Source: Phycomyces blakesleeanus NRRL 1555(-)
Lineage: Eukaryota > Mucoromycota > Mucoromycetes > Mucorales > Phycomycetaceae
Direction of reading: 5' to 3'
Assembly: GCF_001638985.1 (NCBI RefSeq)
Contig: NW_017265134.1
Span: 2,013,732 to 2,077,731 of the forward strand
DNA: 64,000 nt
Positions 23,400 to 34,789 of this stretch are shown in pieces. The notes under the pieces were generated by a model. That model made no database searches and had not been told where the DNA came from. It saw only the letters and a program-made list of their open reading frames with translations. Position 1 is the stretch's first letter; every line of letters begins with the position of its first letter. The position numbers and the translations under genes were made by a program.

Positions 23400-25021
23400 T
23401 TAGCGCATAGAGGTTCTACTCTTTTCACTCTCAATGCGTGAATACAGCATATAAAGTGCCATCTGGTTACTCTCGGGAGTTCCAGTGATAGTAACAAGAC
23501 GTTCGTTATTGTCTCCGTGTGGGTCAGCAATCTTGATATGGCTGCCACTTATTTGTCTTATTTCGTTGATCTTGGAACCGCCTTTGCCAATGATACATCC
23601 GACCATCTCATTAGGAATGAGAATTTGTTGAGCTTGAGAGCTGGCTACCATTCCGTAGTCAGCACAACCTCCTCTTGGATGGGAAGCACCATTGTAGCCT
23701 GCAGCTGCCTGATAGTAGAACTGCGGGTTGGCAGCAACATTCATACCCATACCCATCATTCCGTAACTGCTGCTTGAATGAGAAGCCATTCCAGGGTTTG
23801 ATCGAGGCATAGAATGATACCCACGGCTACTTGCAGAAGGAATGCTATTATTGCTGCTATTGTTTCCATTGGCAGAATTTGTCATCTGAGGTTGAGGCTT
23901 GTAATGCATCATCCCACCATTAATGCGCTCCATGTGGTCCATGAGGATCTCGCAGATCTTGTATACTGCTGTCTGGATAGCAGGAGGAGTTCCTATGACA
24001 GTGATAGTACGCTCTGTAGACATGGGTAAGGTTTCTTCTGATGCAATAAGACGAGCACCACTCTGCTCTTGTATTGACTTGATTACGCTTCCGCCGCGAC
24101 CGATCAATGTACCCATGCGATTGTCAGGAACCAAGATACGGATGGTAAGTGTTTGATCTTGTCCATCTTCACCAACAGGTTGCTCCAATAAAATCTTTTC
24201 TCCAACCAAGGAATATGCCTATAAAATTGAAATAATATAAAATAATATAAAAAAAAGATTTTTTTTATAAAATAATAATAATAATAACAATAATAATAAT
24301 GGTAGTAGTAGTGATAGGAAGCGTTTAATACGTGTATATATGTATATATTTTATTTTGTTATTTTATTTTATATTACATCACTCAATGGTATTACTATAT
24401 ACTTCTTATTATTATTGAGACTTTTCTTACCTTTGCAATTGCAGCAAGGGGACCACTGACGGTGAGAATACGTTCAAAGGCGCCAGGGACGATGTCAGAG
24501 ATGGTGACGCGAGCAGCGGACATCTCTCTAATCTCGCTTACGTTTTTGCCTCCACGTCCAATGATTACTCCAGCGTCTTTAGTGCCTACCAGTGAGCGGA
24601 TAGAGAGAACAGGCTGCTGAGATGGATCGTCTGGATCAAGTCCATTACCGACGGACTGGTCAGTTGAGGTAGATTGGATTGGTTGAGCAGATGGCGAGAG
24701 TTCTTCAGTCTTGATGGTGTCGTCAAGAACAATCTGAACCTCGTCGTCACCGTCTGACTCTTGGGAGCCATTCTCATACTCTTCCCAGCGTTTACGTCTA
24801 TTACGTCCAAAATCCTTTTTTGTGTCGTCGTCTGATTCGTCTGGAGCAGTTCCAGCAAAGTGAGGTGCCTTTGTTTCTGGATCAGGGACGGCTTGTCGCT
24901 TAGATTGACGGTCTGTATTGCGGTCATCGTACTCCTGGTTCCAGTCTTCGTCTTCAAGACGAGGGCGCTTAGACCGATCTGTAGGGGAGTCAATGAGATC
25001 TGCGTCAGAAGTGTTTGCCAT
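23400..25021 (-). CDS. Triple-KH-domain RNA-binding protein (hnRNP K / Rnc1 / Pbp2-like)
   Basis: Two exons, 24431..25021 and 23400..24218, phase 0, give 469 residues; the 212-bp intron begins GTAAGA. The first ~135 residues are charged and low-complexity, with basic KRPR- and NRRKRW-type clusters that may be nuclear signals. Three KH domains follow, each with its GxxG loop: GVIIGRGGKNV (about 151-161), GTLIGRGGSVI (about 231-241) and GCIIGKGGSKI (about 405-415). The linker between KH2 and KH3 is rich in Asn, Ser, Gly and Met. Triple-KH proteins of this kind bind C- or U-rich single-stranded RNA and control mRNA stability and splicing; fission yeast Rnc1 stabilises a MAPK-phosphatase mRNA. 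The specific targets here are unknown. Confidence 0.92.
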
Positions 25022-26293
25022 CTACAGGACACGGCTAGGGTTAGAAGGTAAATATAAGGGGTACATGTGCGTGAGTGTGTTTACAGTGGGGTGTGAGGTT
25101 TTTTTTTGTGGGCTGTGGAAGGGGGGTGGATGACAGTAATGAGACATGGTTGACGATCTATCGCAGTATTTACCTACCTGATGTCACGTGGAAAGCGGTG
25201 CTATGACGGAGTGAAAAGGGCTGACAATACAGACGTGTACAGATTTTGATTTATTGTTACAAAAAGGGTGGGGGCTAATGTAAGGAAAGGTGAGTAAGAA
25301 TAAACCCAGATAAAAACAATCGTTGGCTTTTCAATAAAATAAATATAGTTGTGTATATGGTTGCTGGAATCCGAATAAATGATCAGTTGTGTGTGCATGT
25401 ATGCATGCACAAGTATGAAAATGTGTGTTTCATTGGTGAATTGAGTCATGGATAATTGTGAAGTGCGAGTGTGTTTGTATGTACATTATTTTTTAATAGG
25501 CGTAAAGAAAGAAATATCAATAGATGAGTATAGAGAGCAAAAGAGTGCGATAGAGAGAGAGAAAGACAGTGAGAGAATAACCGTACCGGTACTGGTACAA
25601 GAAGATGTGTATGTGTGTGTATATATGTGTGTATGTGTGTGTGTATGTGTTTTTTGGATTATTGTTTTGCCAGGTAAGGTAGTAAAGTATAACAAAATAA
25701 GAAAATAAAATAGAGGTCAAAATAACGTAATTTCTTGTAGGAGTGGGGGGGGGGGTTTGCCTTTCTTTTTTCTAGATTCCTGCTCTTCTTCTCTGGTAGA
25801 CGAATAGGAGGTTGAATAATAGGCTAAGCCACCGCCGCCCATGGCTCGAGCGTTGATTAAGCAGAAGAACAAAAAACTTGTCAGTGGCGGACTTGTTGTG
25901 GATGAAGGGAAGATCGTCGTAGTGACAACAGAGCAGTCCTGCATAGGCAGAAACCCAACAAATCAAAGGTAGGAGGATTTGTGTGGGCAATCGATGTGAT
26001 TACGGTGGTTTTAGACAGGCCTGGTAATGAATTGTGTGGTGTAAACCTTTTCCTTCTTCCCTTTTGATTCCCATTTTCTTAACGGGCACTTTGGTAAAGT
26101 AGGAATACCTCGTCTATAACAATATTTTTGTCTTTCTGTCTGGCTTGTGTGACCATGCGATCAAAGTGTGTAGGCTGGGCTCAAAAGACAGACAGACAAA
26201 GACCAGAGCAATAGACATACCAAAGAAAATTCAACTTAGCCTTCTTCTCTAGTAATCTTCCCCCCTCTTTAACTCTCCATTGTGGCTCCATCC
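25022..26293. promoter_or_regulatory. Divergent intergenic region between KH-protein and medA genes
   Basis: 1.27 kb separates the start codons of the two divergently transcribed genes, so it holds both promoters and leaders. It contains a (GT)n-rich tract at about 25603-25650 and a G11 run near 25745-25755. The last ~90 bases before 26294 are pyrimidine-rich, typical of a fungal leader. No conserved box is certain, and the open frames inside are repeat-driven. Confidence 0.5.
25603..25650. repeat. (GT)n/(TA) microsatellite
   Basis: Interrupted run of GT, with TA and AT steps, in the KH/medA intergenic region. Confidence 0.85.
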
Positions 26294-27304
26294 ATGTCAG
26301 AGAGTCAAGTCATCCTCTGGCCACCTATCCGCTGTTCTTACGACGAACTTCTTCCAAGACAGCCAGTAAACCCTTCTTCAGCCTCCGCGCTGACCGTCAA
26401 ACGCACAAACATCGAGGGTCTATATGAATGGATACCATTGGCCACAAACAATTACCATAGGCTGCATTTAAACAGTTGTAGATTTGTGCAACACAATTTT
26501 TATGCTATTGAAGTCTCCTTGACAGTCGAAAGACCAGAAGTTATCCCGAACTTGCAGCTCTGTGTTGGCTCGTACATAGTACCCACAAAAGTTTGTCCGT
26601 ACAACACTGCGTCGGCAGTTCTGCTCACATCTCTGCCGGCTTTATCGGGACCACAGGGACAGGATCGAATTCCTATTTGGGTTGTTGCAATTGACCAAGA
26701 TAGAGTGCAGGATAGTGCACTTGTTGCAGAGTGTATCTATCGTGAAGACCAAAGAGCTGACCTTGTTGCAGTTTATGTCGATCAACGTCAAAGGCCGATC
26801 CCTTCTTTGACAGGTAAGAAAATAACTCTGTCCGGAATGTACTCATAGTGTTCTTTCTGTTCCTGTGGCTAACATTCTGTAGATAATTTGGCTCAAATTT
26901 CCGTTGTCGGTTTTAACGAATACGACCTCGGACGTACTTCTCAGTTGGGATACTCTACTCCCCGTGATGACACCTTTTATGATAGTAAGTCAAAGATATT
27001 AATATTCATTTCTTAAAAAAAATGCTTGTGTTCCATTGTTTCGCCTCAACCAATCACTAACTCTTCCACTTTCCGACAAAGGCTACCCTCCCAACTCCTA
27101 TCCTACCTATTCGTCTAACATGACACTTCCAGCTGCAGAATATTCTCTTGATTCAACCACACGTCAATTACCTCCCCCTCTTCCCCCACCTCAGACCTCT
27201 TCTATCCAAAATCCAGCACAAAACCAACAACAGCAGCATCCAGTACAACATCAGCATCCAGTACAACATCAGCATCCAGTACAACAACAGAATCCAGTAC
27301 AACA

Positions 27305-27341
<37 letters not shown>

Positions 27342-28355
27342 CTACAGCAGCAACAGCAACAGCAACTACAGCAACAACAGCAACAACAACTACAGCAACT
27401 ACAACAAATACAGCAACAGCAGCAATTACAGCAACAACAGCAATTACAGCAACAGCAGCAATTACAGCAACAACAGCAATTACAGCAACAACAGCAACTG
27501 CAGCAACAGCAACAATTGCAACAACAACAGCAACAACTGCAGCAACAGCAACAGCAACAGCAACAACAGCACACAGCTACAAGTTCTCACTCTCGGTCCC
27601 ATTCACACTCTAACATTCAACCTAAACCGCCTTTACCAATTCAACCATTACCACCTCAAATCTCTCGACCCCAAATATCACAACAAGGAGCTACAGTATC
27701 TACTACCTCTGCTACTACTAGTACAGCAGAAGCTAGTACTTCATCTACTGGTATTAACCCTGACCCAGCGGTTAATTCAGCCACTACTACTCCAGATGTT
27801 CCACTAGCGGCATTATTGAATCAACCTGATTTTTATCTTCATGGTCAACTTTCAGAGGCTACTCTTGACTGGACTCCCGAAGAATTCAATGCAGGTCGAC
27901 GCCTTGTCAGCTTCTGGCGTAATATTGGCAACAATGTAGTCACCTGTGGTTTCAGCCTTATCGAATCGTGGGCTGATGACAATGATGACACTCTTACCAT
28001 ATCGTGTATATATTGGCAAGAACAAGATGCATTCTATTACACGTCTGTAGACTGTATTCGTTTACTGGAGTATCTTGTTGACGGAGAATTCACTCAACAA
28101 GAAAAGAATCGTGTCCGGCGTAACCTGGAAGAGTTTCATCCTCTGACACTTGGAAAAACCAAATCAGAAACAAGCCGATTTTTTCGTATGATCATGGGGT
28201 ATCCTGGCCCTAGACCACGAAATATTGAAAAAGACCTTAAAGTCTTTCCTTGGGATACTCTCGAAGAAGCCCTTCGTAAGATCATTATTCATTATACAGC
28301 CAGTTACAGTAGCACCGCTACTGTACACCAATCTACCCACCGATCCAACACTTAA
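26294..28355 (+). CDS. medA: MedA (Medusa)-family developmental regulator with long polyglutamine tract
   Basis: Exons 26294..26813, 26883..26984 and 27082..28355, all in frame, give 631 residues. I use the ATG at 26294 (MSESQVILWPP), not the upstream GTG that keeps the frame open. The N-terminal ~210 residues match the conserved front of MedA proteins (SCRFVQHNFYAIEVSLTVERP; ISVVGFNEYDLGRTS). The middle is Pro/Gln-rich, with about 100 glutamines from CAG/CAA codons. The C-terminal ~170 residues carry the family hallmark: LDWTPEEFNAGRRLVSFWR, ISCIYWQEQ, TSVDCIRLLEYLV, EKNRVRRNLEEFHPLTLGK, and GYPGPRPRNIEKDLKVFPW. MedA, Acr1 and Ren1 control conidiation and adhesion in ascomycetes and act in the nucleus. 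Here it probably regulates development; the target genes are unknown. Confidence 0.92.
27220..27570 (+). repeat. CAG/CAA polyglutamine-coding tract
   Basis: About 350 bp of interrupted CAG/CAA within medA exon 3. It begins with three near-identical CATCCAGTACAACA units (PVQH) and continues as CAACAGCAATTACAG-type units that insert a Leu about every five to seven glutamines. Repeat-unit expansion and contraction are likely. The tract is open in several frames, which creates spurious polyserine/Asn and polycysteine frames. Confidence 0.92.
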
Positions 28356-30204
28356 CTTAATCGCACTAATCAATCCAAATACTTACTACACACCCTTACT
28401 TAATTCTTAATTTTCTATATTGCAATGTTCATTTTTATTCTCTTTAGACTTTAGACATTTTCTCTCTTTTACTATCCTTTTTATTCTTATTTTTACTATC
28501 ATTTTCACTATCATTTTTCACTATATTTTTTACCATTCTCTTTTTTTTAAAAAAAAACCAAAAAAAACATAATTATTTAAATTACATTTTTGAAAATTTA
28601 AAAGCCTAGTTTTCAACCCTGTTCTTTATTTATTTTTGCGAGTAATTCAATATACACGCTTAAAGCATAGAGCAAAAACGAGTTAAAGAAAATGGAGTAT
28701 TTATTATGCAGGGAATAACTTGTTGTAGTATAAAGCTTATTTCCCGAAGCATAAGATGATTTTGTATACTATTGCCGCATTTTTATTTTATTTTAGAAAA
28801 CCAAGATAGTTAATACGAAATATCCTGAGACAAGACGCACCTTGACATATTTATAGCATAGTTTCCGAAAGAAAACTGGTAAGTATAATATCTACCTTTT
28901 CTTACATACACTCTTTTTGACTCTCTTTATACGACTTGAATATTGAATCCTAGGCTTTGAACGAGCTACTGCTAGAGAATTTTAATTGCATGACCCACAG
29001 AAATCTTGTACAGATAGCCATGCCATTCTAATGTGCTGTACTGTTTTTTTTTCGCCACAAAAGTTCTAGACCAAATAAATTATCTACACATTTTGACTTG
29101 CATTTATTACCAAGTATCACGGTACTCAAGAATCTCCTGCGCAAAAATAGTTCTAGATCAAAGTGTATTGTTACTTTATTTATAGATAATATCAGTAAGC
29201 TTTACTATATACTCGCCTTTTACAATGAATAAAGACCTAAAGTACCAAGTGATAATTTTCATTAGCCTGCCTATTTGGTTGATCCTGTAACTGAATTTAC
29301 TTCAAATGTCTTTATATCGAATCTAATTCGTGTCCTGTCATCTAAAATAAGAAACTCAAAGAGTCTAAAAAATAGGTATTGTGCTTTTTTCAGACAGATG
29401 TTTCTGTCTACCTAACTTCCAATTTAAGAGTACCACAAATTGAAAATCCACCATTTTGCATATGAGCAAGTTTTCTTTTGTCCTTTTATTACACTTGTTT
29501 TGGGCATTCAATATATATTGAATCTTTCTGTGATGCTTCTAATCGTGAGTAAGCTCATCCTCAGTGCCATTGTAATTCTAATAAAATTAAGTTAAAGCTA
29601 ATACATCTAGATTATTGCTCAAATAGTATGAGTCGCGTGTATCTTATAATCTACAAGTAAATCCTGTCTTGGTTTTGAAAATGATTAGCAGCACGGATGG
29701 TTAATCTATAAAAGTCTATAATTTTTTCACTTTGTAAAACAGTATCAAAATAATAATAACAAAGCACCAGTTGGTTTCCAGCACAGTGAGTTTTCTATTT
29801 TAATGTCAAGTCTTTCTTTACTACCACAGATAGAAAGAATAAGAAGAAGAAGAAGAAATAATTGTAAATTAAACATGTCTTTGCTCAAATATTTCTTTGT
29901 TACAAACTATATGATTTACAGACAAATATATTGTGGGTGGGCCAATTGATTCAAGAGACATTATTGCCCAATTATTTTTACAGCTATTAAAAGCTTAATA
30001 TCTAATCAAATATTGGATCATTGATAAGTATTACACTTTAATTAGATGCGTTATACAACCCTTGAATTCATTCACAACGCCCTATTTTTTTTAATTTTTT
30101 TTAAAAAAAAAGAATTTATGATCAAAACTATAAACCAAAAATTGTCAGGAAACTCAGTAGTTCAACACACAGAGAAAACACCCACCGTCACATACCTTTT
30201 CTTC
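28356..30204. other. Intergenic, no supported gene
   Basis: 1.85 kb of AT-rich DNA between two plus-strand genes. It contains T8A9 palindromes at 28541-28557 and 30095-30111, the second about 100 bp before the APH-1 start, and a short AAG run near 29843. Confidence 0.6.
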
Positions 30205-30930
30205 ATGTCACTCTACTCCTTCTTTGGCTGTCTCTTTCTAGCCTATGGTCCCATTCTTTCCATATTCTTTCTTTACATTGCACGTAATGCTCAATATGTT
30301 CTCTTGATGGTCTCAAGGTACTCATCATTCCCCTTTTTATTATTCACATGCTCTATAAAAAAAGAGTAAACTAACCAACATCCAGTGCATTCTTTTGCTT
30401 GATTGCCCTTTTGATCTCGAGTGTAATATGGTACCTGGCTAAGAAAACTCAATCTACTCATGCCGTCACGATAGCTTATAGTGTCGCAATCCAGGAAATA
30501 TTCCGCTGGGGATTTTTTAGAATCCTGAGGTAATGCATCCAAGGCTTCTATTCCCACCACAAAAAAAAAGAAATGAAAAGAAAAAGACAACCCCTCGGTT
30601 ATAATTAGCTTTAAGTTTATGTCTACTAATAATATGACAGTCGTGCCGAAACAGGTCTTAACCTCGTTTCCAGAAACCCAAACTCCCCATTCAACAGGCC
30701 TGTGTTTGGTTTTGGTTTGTGCTATAATAACCAAAGTGCGATTCTGATACTTGCTTATTAACCCAAATATATATATATATATATATTGTAGTCTCAGGAT
30801 TTGGTTATGCATTGATGTCTTGCTTGGTCAGTTACATATCCCTGCTTGTAGAATCTTTAGGCCCTGGCGTTAAGATGTGCCAATCTTGCCCTGGACTTAG
30901 CCTATTCTTTGTATCTGGTAAAGGAATAGA

Positions 30931-30962
<32 letters not shown>

Positions 30963-31394
30963 AGATGTAGATGTAGATGTAAATGTAGATGTGCATATAT
31001 GTGGGTGTGCATAGACATTGGATTTATTAATTTTTCCATGTGCTATTAGCCATCAATACCACAATATTCTCTCTGCTACATATGGCTTGGATGATGGTCG
31101 CATTTGAAGGATTCTCTTCTTACAAGACAAAATCGGGCATGCTACAGATTACCTGGGTAATCTTTTCACATTACGGCGCTTCCTATGCAGTAAGATAAAA
31201 TTTAACCGATATTGACCGGCTTTAATTGTAACAAGTATTGATTGAATGAACCATAGACATTGTTCAATGCGTCAGATATTCATCTTGGCTGTGTATATTC
31301 GGCACTTATTGGTGTGGTTATCTTAGCAATATCTTGTGCTTGGATTGCCTATGGTCTAAAATCAAGAAACTACATCAATAGACACACAAACTAA
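30205..31394 (+). CDS. APH1: APH-1, gamma-secretase subunit
   Basis: Six exons: 30205..30317, 30386..30529, 30641..30714, 30792..30917, 31050..31189, 31257..31394. All phases agree, giving 244 residues (human APH1A has 265). Identity rests on ordered motifs along the whole protein: FFGCLFLAYGP at the N terminus, VAIQEIFRWGFF (animal LLQEVFRFAYY), RAETGLNLVS, FVSGFGYALMS, SLGPGVK (animal ALGPGVVG), and the two membrane histidines His163 (LLHMAWM) and His193 (FSHYGASYA). Seven hydrophobic segments are present. APH-1 scaffolds presenilin, nicastrin and PEN-2 into the intramembrane protease of the ER/Golgi and plasma membrane. The three-glycine GxxxGxxxG helix motif reads G113, A117, C121. The start is the ATG that aligns with animal APH-1; an in-frame ATG upstream would add 28 residues. 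Confidence 0.9.
30930..30992. repeat. (TA)n followed by (GTAGAT)n in APH1 intron 4
   Basis: A (TA)n tract at about 30931-30957 runs into GTAGAT hexamers at about 30960-30992. Both lie wholly inside intron 30918..31049. A second (TA)n tract is in intron 3 near 30767-30786. Confidence 0.85.
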
Positions 31395-31569
31395 ACCTTC
31401 TTGTGGTGAGAGAACAATAATTGCTTTCTTGGTATGCAAATGCGTTCTGTACTTTGTTTATTCTGGCTGACAACTCATATTATTAAAAAGAAAGAAAGAA
31501 AGAAGTATTTCTTCGCCTTTGCCTCCACAACAGAAAAAGAAAAAAGTAAAAACGAAATATGTGAAGTTA
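31395..31569. terminator. Short 3' interval between convergent APH1 and RING genes
   Basis: Only 175 bp separate the two stop codons. The 3' untranslated regions and polyadenylation sites of both genes must lie or overlap here. AATAAT-like and AT-rich stretches are present, but no single signal stands out. Confidence 0.45.
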
Positions 31570-33328
31570 CTAATCAAGATCCAGATCAGGAGCATCATTA
31601 TCAGGATGATCTTGGTTGTTGTCAGAACTAGCGGGTGAATGGTTATGGCCGTTTGAGGCGCGTCTCTGGCCAGGTCCCCAAGAAAACGGACCCGGAATGT
31701 TGGCTGGCCATGATGGTGTGTTTGAACCACCTCGGTCTTGTCGAGATCCTCCTAACCAAGAGAAGATGGAGGCACTAGTGGGGGGTTGTTGGCCTTGATT
31801 ACCGGAAGAAGTGTCGTTTGTGGACTGGTTGCTGTCGGCAGCAGTGTCTGTCGCTTGACCGGATGATAATGGATCATTCGTAGTCTGGCTTCCGTCTCTT
31901 GCTCCTGCTGTCTCTGGCACCACCGAATGACGACTTGGAATGGTCATCAAATCCAACAGAAACATTACATAAAACAATCAAAGCAAAAAAGGAAAAACAA
32001 AGCAAAACAAACAGACAATCACCCACAACCCCATAATTCCATCACCCCCCCCCCCCGTTTTCCATATGTTTTACTTACCATACAGGACAGGTTCCATTCA
32101 TCTTTAACCAGGGCTTGATACATTCATTGTGAAAGATGTGTGCGCATGGCAACTCGATTACTCGTTCTTTAATATCGAATTCTTCTTTGCAAACAGCGCA
32201 GTCGACCTGGAGATCTAGATACATGGATATTCTTCTTGTTACTACCCATCATTTCACAATCAATAATATCATCACACTTGGTCGTACCTTGTTCTGCCTG
32301 TGTTAATACACGATCTCCGAGAGACTCGATAACCTCGTCTGGGGCAGGGGGAGGTGCTGTGCGACTGATTTCTTCGTCTTAGCCCTCGTCTGTTTTTCAC
32401 GCCACTTACCCAACCGTCTGCTCCATTAGCTGCGAGATGATGTTGTCCAGTGCGCCTTGCGAGAATACGTAGTCGTTCGGGTTCCCCACAAAACCAGCGT
32501 CAAGGGGTGCACCTGCCAATGTCTGCAACATTTGCATTACACTAAACAAATACAGGAGTACATAATAAGTATTCTGATGAAGAATGGATTGGGTGTGGTC
32601 TAATTTTATATTTGTAATCGTAATAATACCTTGCAATGCTGCTGACTCTATTTCCCGCTTCACCGTCGGGTGTTTGATTCGAAGCATCTCTGTTTTGTGC
32701 AGAGTCGTTTTCAGAAGAGGCCCGCCGGGGCATGTTGGTACGTATTGGGTGAATGTTACCACCGTCTACAAGACCAGTGTAAAGCACAAATGGACTTCTC
32801 TGGTTCTCTTGACCACCACCTGTCTCGGGTGTACCATCAGTATCTGTTCCATTTCCTGGAGTATTGGTTCCATTGGGGCGCATTGGTGTCTGCCCAAGTA
32901 TGGCAGCCATAATGCTCTCAAAGAATGGACCAAGCGCGTTCTCATCGGGTCCACCTTCGCCTAAAGAAATACTCAATTTTAGTCAGCCGCCATACGTTCT
33001 TTCTTGATGATTGAAACCAATGTAGTCTCTGAGTTAATGTTACCCGTCTCGGACCGGAAAATGTTCATAAGTGGTGGTTGACTCTCAGTCCCCGAGAGGA
33101 AGCGTCGGGGGTCATCAGCATCATCTTCAATCTACACAATCATTCGATTCGTAAGACACTCTTTTTTTTATTTTTATTTTTATTTTTATTTTTATTATCT
33201 TTTCTAATTCTAACCTCTTCGATAAACTGCTGGTTGCACACTTGACAAGTAGGATCTGGGGCCATGTAGATGGGCACTTCAGTACTGCACACATGGCAAA
33301 AGTGTCTGGTATTATTTGGTGTGGACAT
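31570..33328 (-). CDS. RING-H2 E3 ubiquitin ligase, RNF126/RNF115 type
   Basis: Seven exons: 33215..33328, 33044..33131, 32630..32960, 32410..32541, 32288..32364, 32079..32214, 31570..31933. Phases agree and give 413 residues. The N terminus is the C2-C2 zinc ribbon of this family (FCHVCSTEV ... CQVCNQQFIEEIEDD). The middle is Pro/Thr/Asn-rich, with a helical LDNIISQLMEQ segment just before the RING, as in RNF126. The RING-H2 reads CAVCKEEF ... CAHIFHNECIKPWL ... CPVC; its last Cys codon is split by intron 6 (TG|T). The C-terminal ~120 residues are low-complexity. Such ligases ubiquitinate mislocalised or endocytosed cargo in the cytosol. A LINE sits 141 bp upstream of the start and probably borders or interrupts the promoter. 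Confidence 0.92.
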
Positions 33329-33469
33329 GTCCTAGGCTGAGATGTTTGTAAGAAAAGGGTAAGGGGAGAAAGATGACGAAGGGAAAGCCCGCCGAGTTTG
33401 CTTTCGCTCAATCTGTGACTTTCCACTATCCCAAAAGTATTCTATATATTTAAATCAAATATTACACTC

Positions 33470-34789
33470 ATGGCTCTTCCCGCTAAGACTCCGCCACCCC
33501 TACCAAGGGACCCCTCACCACCTCCTGGCTCACCCACGCCATCACTCAACACTCCATCTACACCAACTGGCTCACCACCATTGTCTCCATCTTACGTAGC
33601 TGCGGCTGTTAAGTCTGTAGACAATTCTTGTACATCTCGCATCATCGGCTCCATCGCTGGTAATGGCGCTCCACGCATATGGAAAGAAGACTCCTCTCCA
33701 TTTTCTGTTTTCTACGAGGTCCCTGCTGAGGGAAACCCTCTTCGTCCTTTGTTCTTTGAGGCTCTTAACACCGCTTTCCCATTGGGTGTTGGCCGCGGCC
33801 TCACATATGCCTCTCGTACTTCCCGCACCTCCTTCGAATTCCATCTAGTAGACCAAGAAGCATGCTCGCGCGCATGCCAAGTTGGCTTTCCTTTTAATGG
33901 ACGTACTGTCTTCGCTTCTCCTGCCATTCCTTCGACGTTTAAGCTCTTGCGCTTACGTGTGTCTCGACTTCCTCTTCACGGATATGCGGATTTTGATGAA
34001 CTTGCCGAGAATCTTCGCCGCTGCCTTGCTATATACGGACAGGTTCAGGAAATATCCTTGAATTTGAAATATAACTACCCCGACGGCACAGGCACCATCC
34101 ATATGCTATGCCCACCTAATCCTGATCTTCATCTGCGTCACTTGGAACATGAGATCAAGTATAATGAAACTACAACTTTCCTTGCCACTTGGGCACGTAT
34201 GGGTACTCATTGTACTTTCTGTAAAGAGATGGGTCACGAGAAAGAAGCTTGCACCAAGCGACCCAAAGAAACCCGCACCTGCTTCCGCTGTGGTAAGGTT
34301 GGTCACCTTGCCCATCAATGCCCACGAAACGAGGAAGCCGAATCAAAACGCCCTCGCAAAACTGCTCGCTCCCCAACCCATGCCCCTGCACCCCCAGCCG
34401 CTCAGATGTATCATGGTCTTCTACCCTCTGAAACAATCTACGGCTCACAGCACGCCCCGCAGAACATACCCCTACCTCCATTGGCTACTGAATCCCTTTC
34501 TAGACCACGCGCGGCCCCGGGCGCCATTCCGGGTGTTCTTCCCGCCAACCATCCTGACTTCCTGATAGAAGCAGCGGCTAGTACTGGCATGGATGACAAC
34601 GTCCAATTGGTTAAGACCAGTGATGGCGAACTTGGTAACGAAGAGACGAAGAAAAGCGACGATGAGGAATACTACAGCGACGATGACATCGATGAGATCG
34701 CCAAGTATTTCGCTCAAATGGAAGATGATCCCATGGATGGTGAAAATGACGGTGGACAAGATCCTCCAAATCCAGCTCTTACTTTATGA
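33470..34789 (+). CDS. LINE ORF1 protein (zinc-knuckle RNA-binding, gag-like)
   Basis: 439 residues, open from ATG to stop. The first ~45 residues are Pro/Ser/Thr-rich. The middle is a gag-like region. Two CCHC zinc knuckles follow: CTFCKEMGHEKEAC and CFRCGKVGHLAHQC, around residues 245-285. The C terminus is acidic (EEYYSDDDIDE). In L1-like elements ORF1 protein coats the element RNA and helps target-primed reverse transcription. The stop codon overlaps the ORF2 start as ATGA. Confidence 0.9.
   Translation: MALPAKTPPPLPRDPSPPPGSPTPSLNTPSTPTGSPPLSPSYVAAAVKSVDNSCTSRIIGSIAGNGAPRIWKEDSSPFSVFYEVPAEGNPLRPLFFEALNTAFPLGVGRGLTYASRTSRTSFEFHLVDQEACSRACQVGFPFNGRTVFASPAIPSTFKLLRLRVSRLPLHGYADFDELAENLRRCLAIYGQVQEISLNLKYNYPDGTGTIHMLCPPNPDLHLRHLEHEIKYNETTTFLATWARMGTHCTFCKEMGHEKEACTKRPKETRTCFRCGKVGHLAHQCPRNEEAESKRPRKTARSPTHAPAPPAAQMYHGLLPSETIYGSQHAPQNIPLPPLATESLSRPRAAPGAIPGVLPANHPDFLIEAAASTGMDDNVQLVKTSDGELGNEETKKSDDEEYYSDDDIDEIAKYFAQMEDDPMDGENDGGQDPPNPALTL

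Noticed and set aside
25201..25990. Cluster of 60-90 residue frames in the KH/medA intergenic region
   Set aside because: They run through GT and GA microsatellites; repeat-driven.
27269..27574. 101-residue minus-strand polycysteine frame and a 219-residue plus-strand Ser/Asn frame
   Set aside because: Both are frame shadows of the CAG/CAA repeat in medA.
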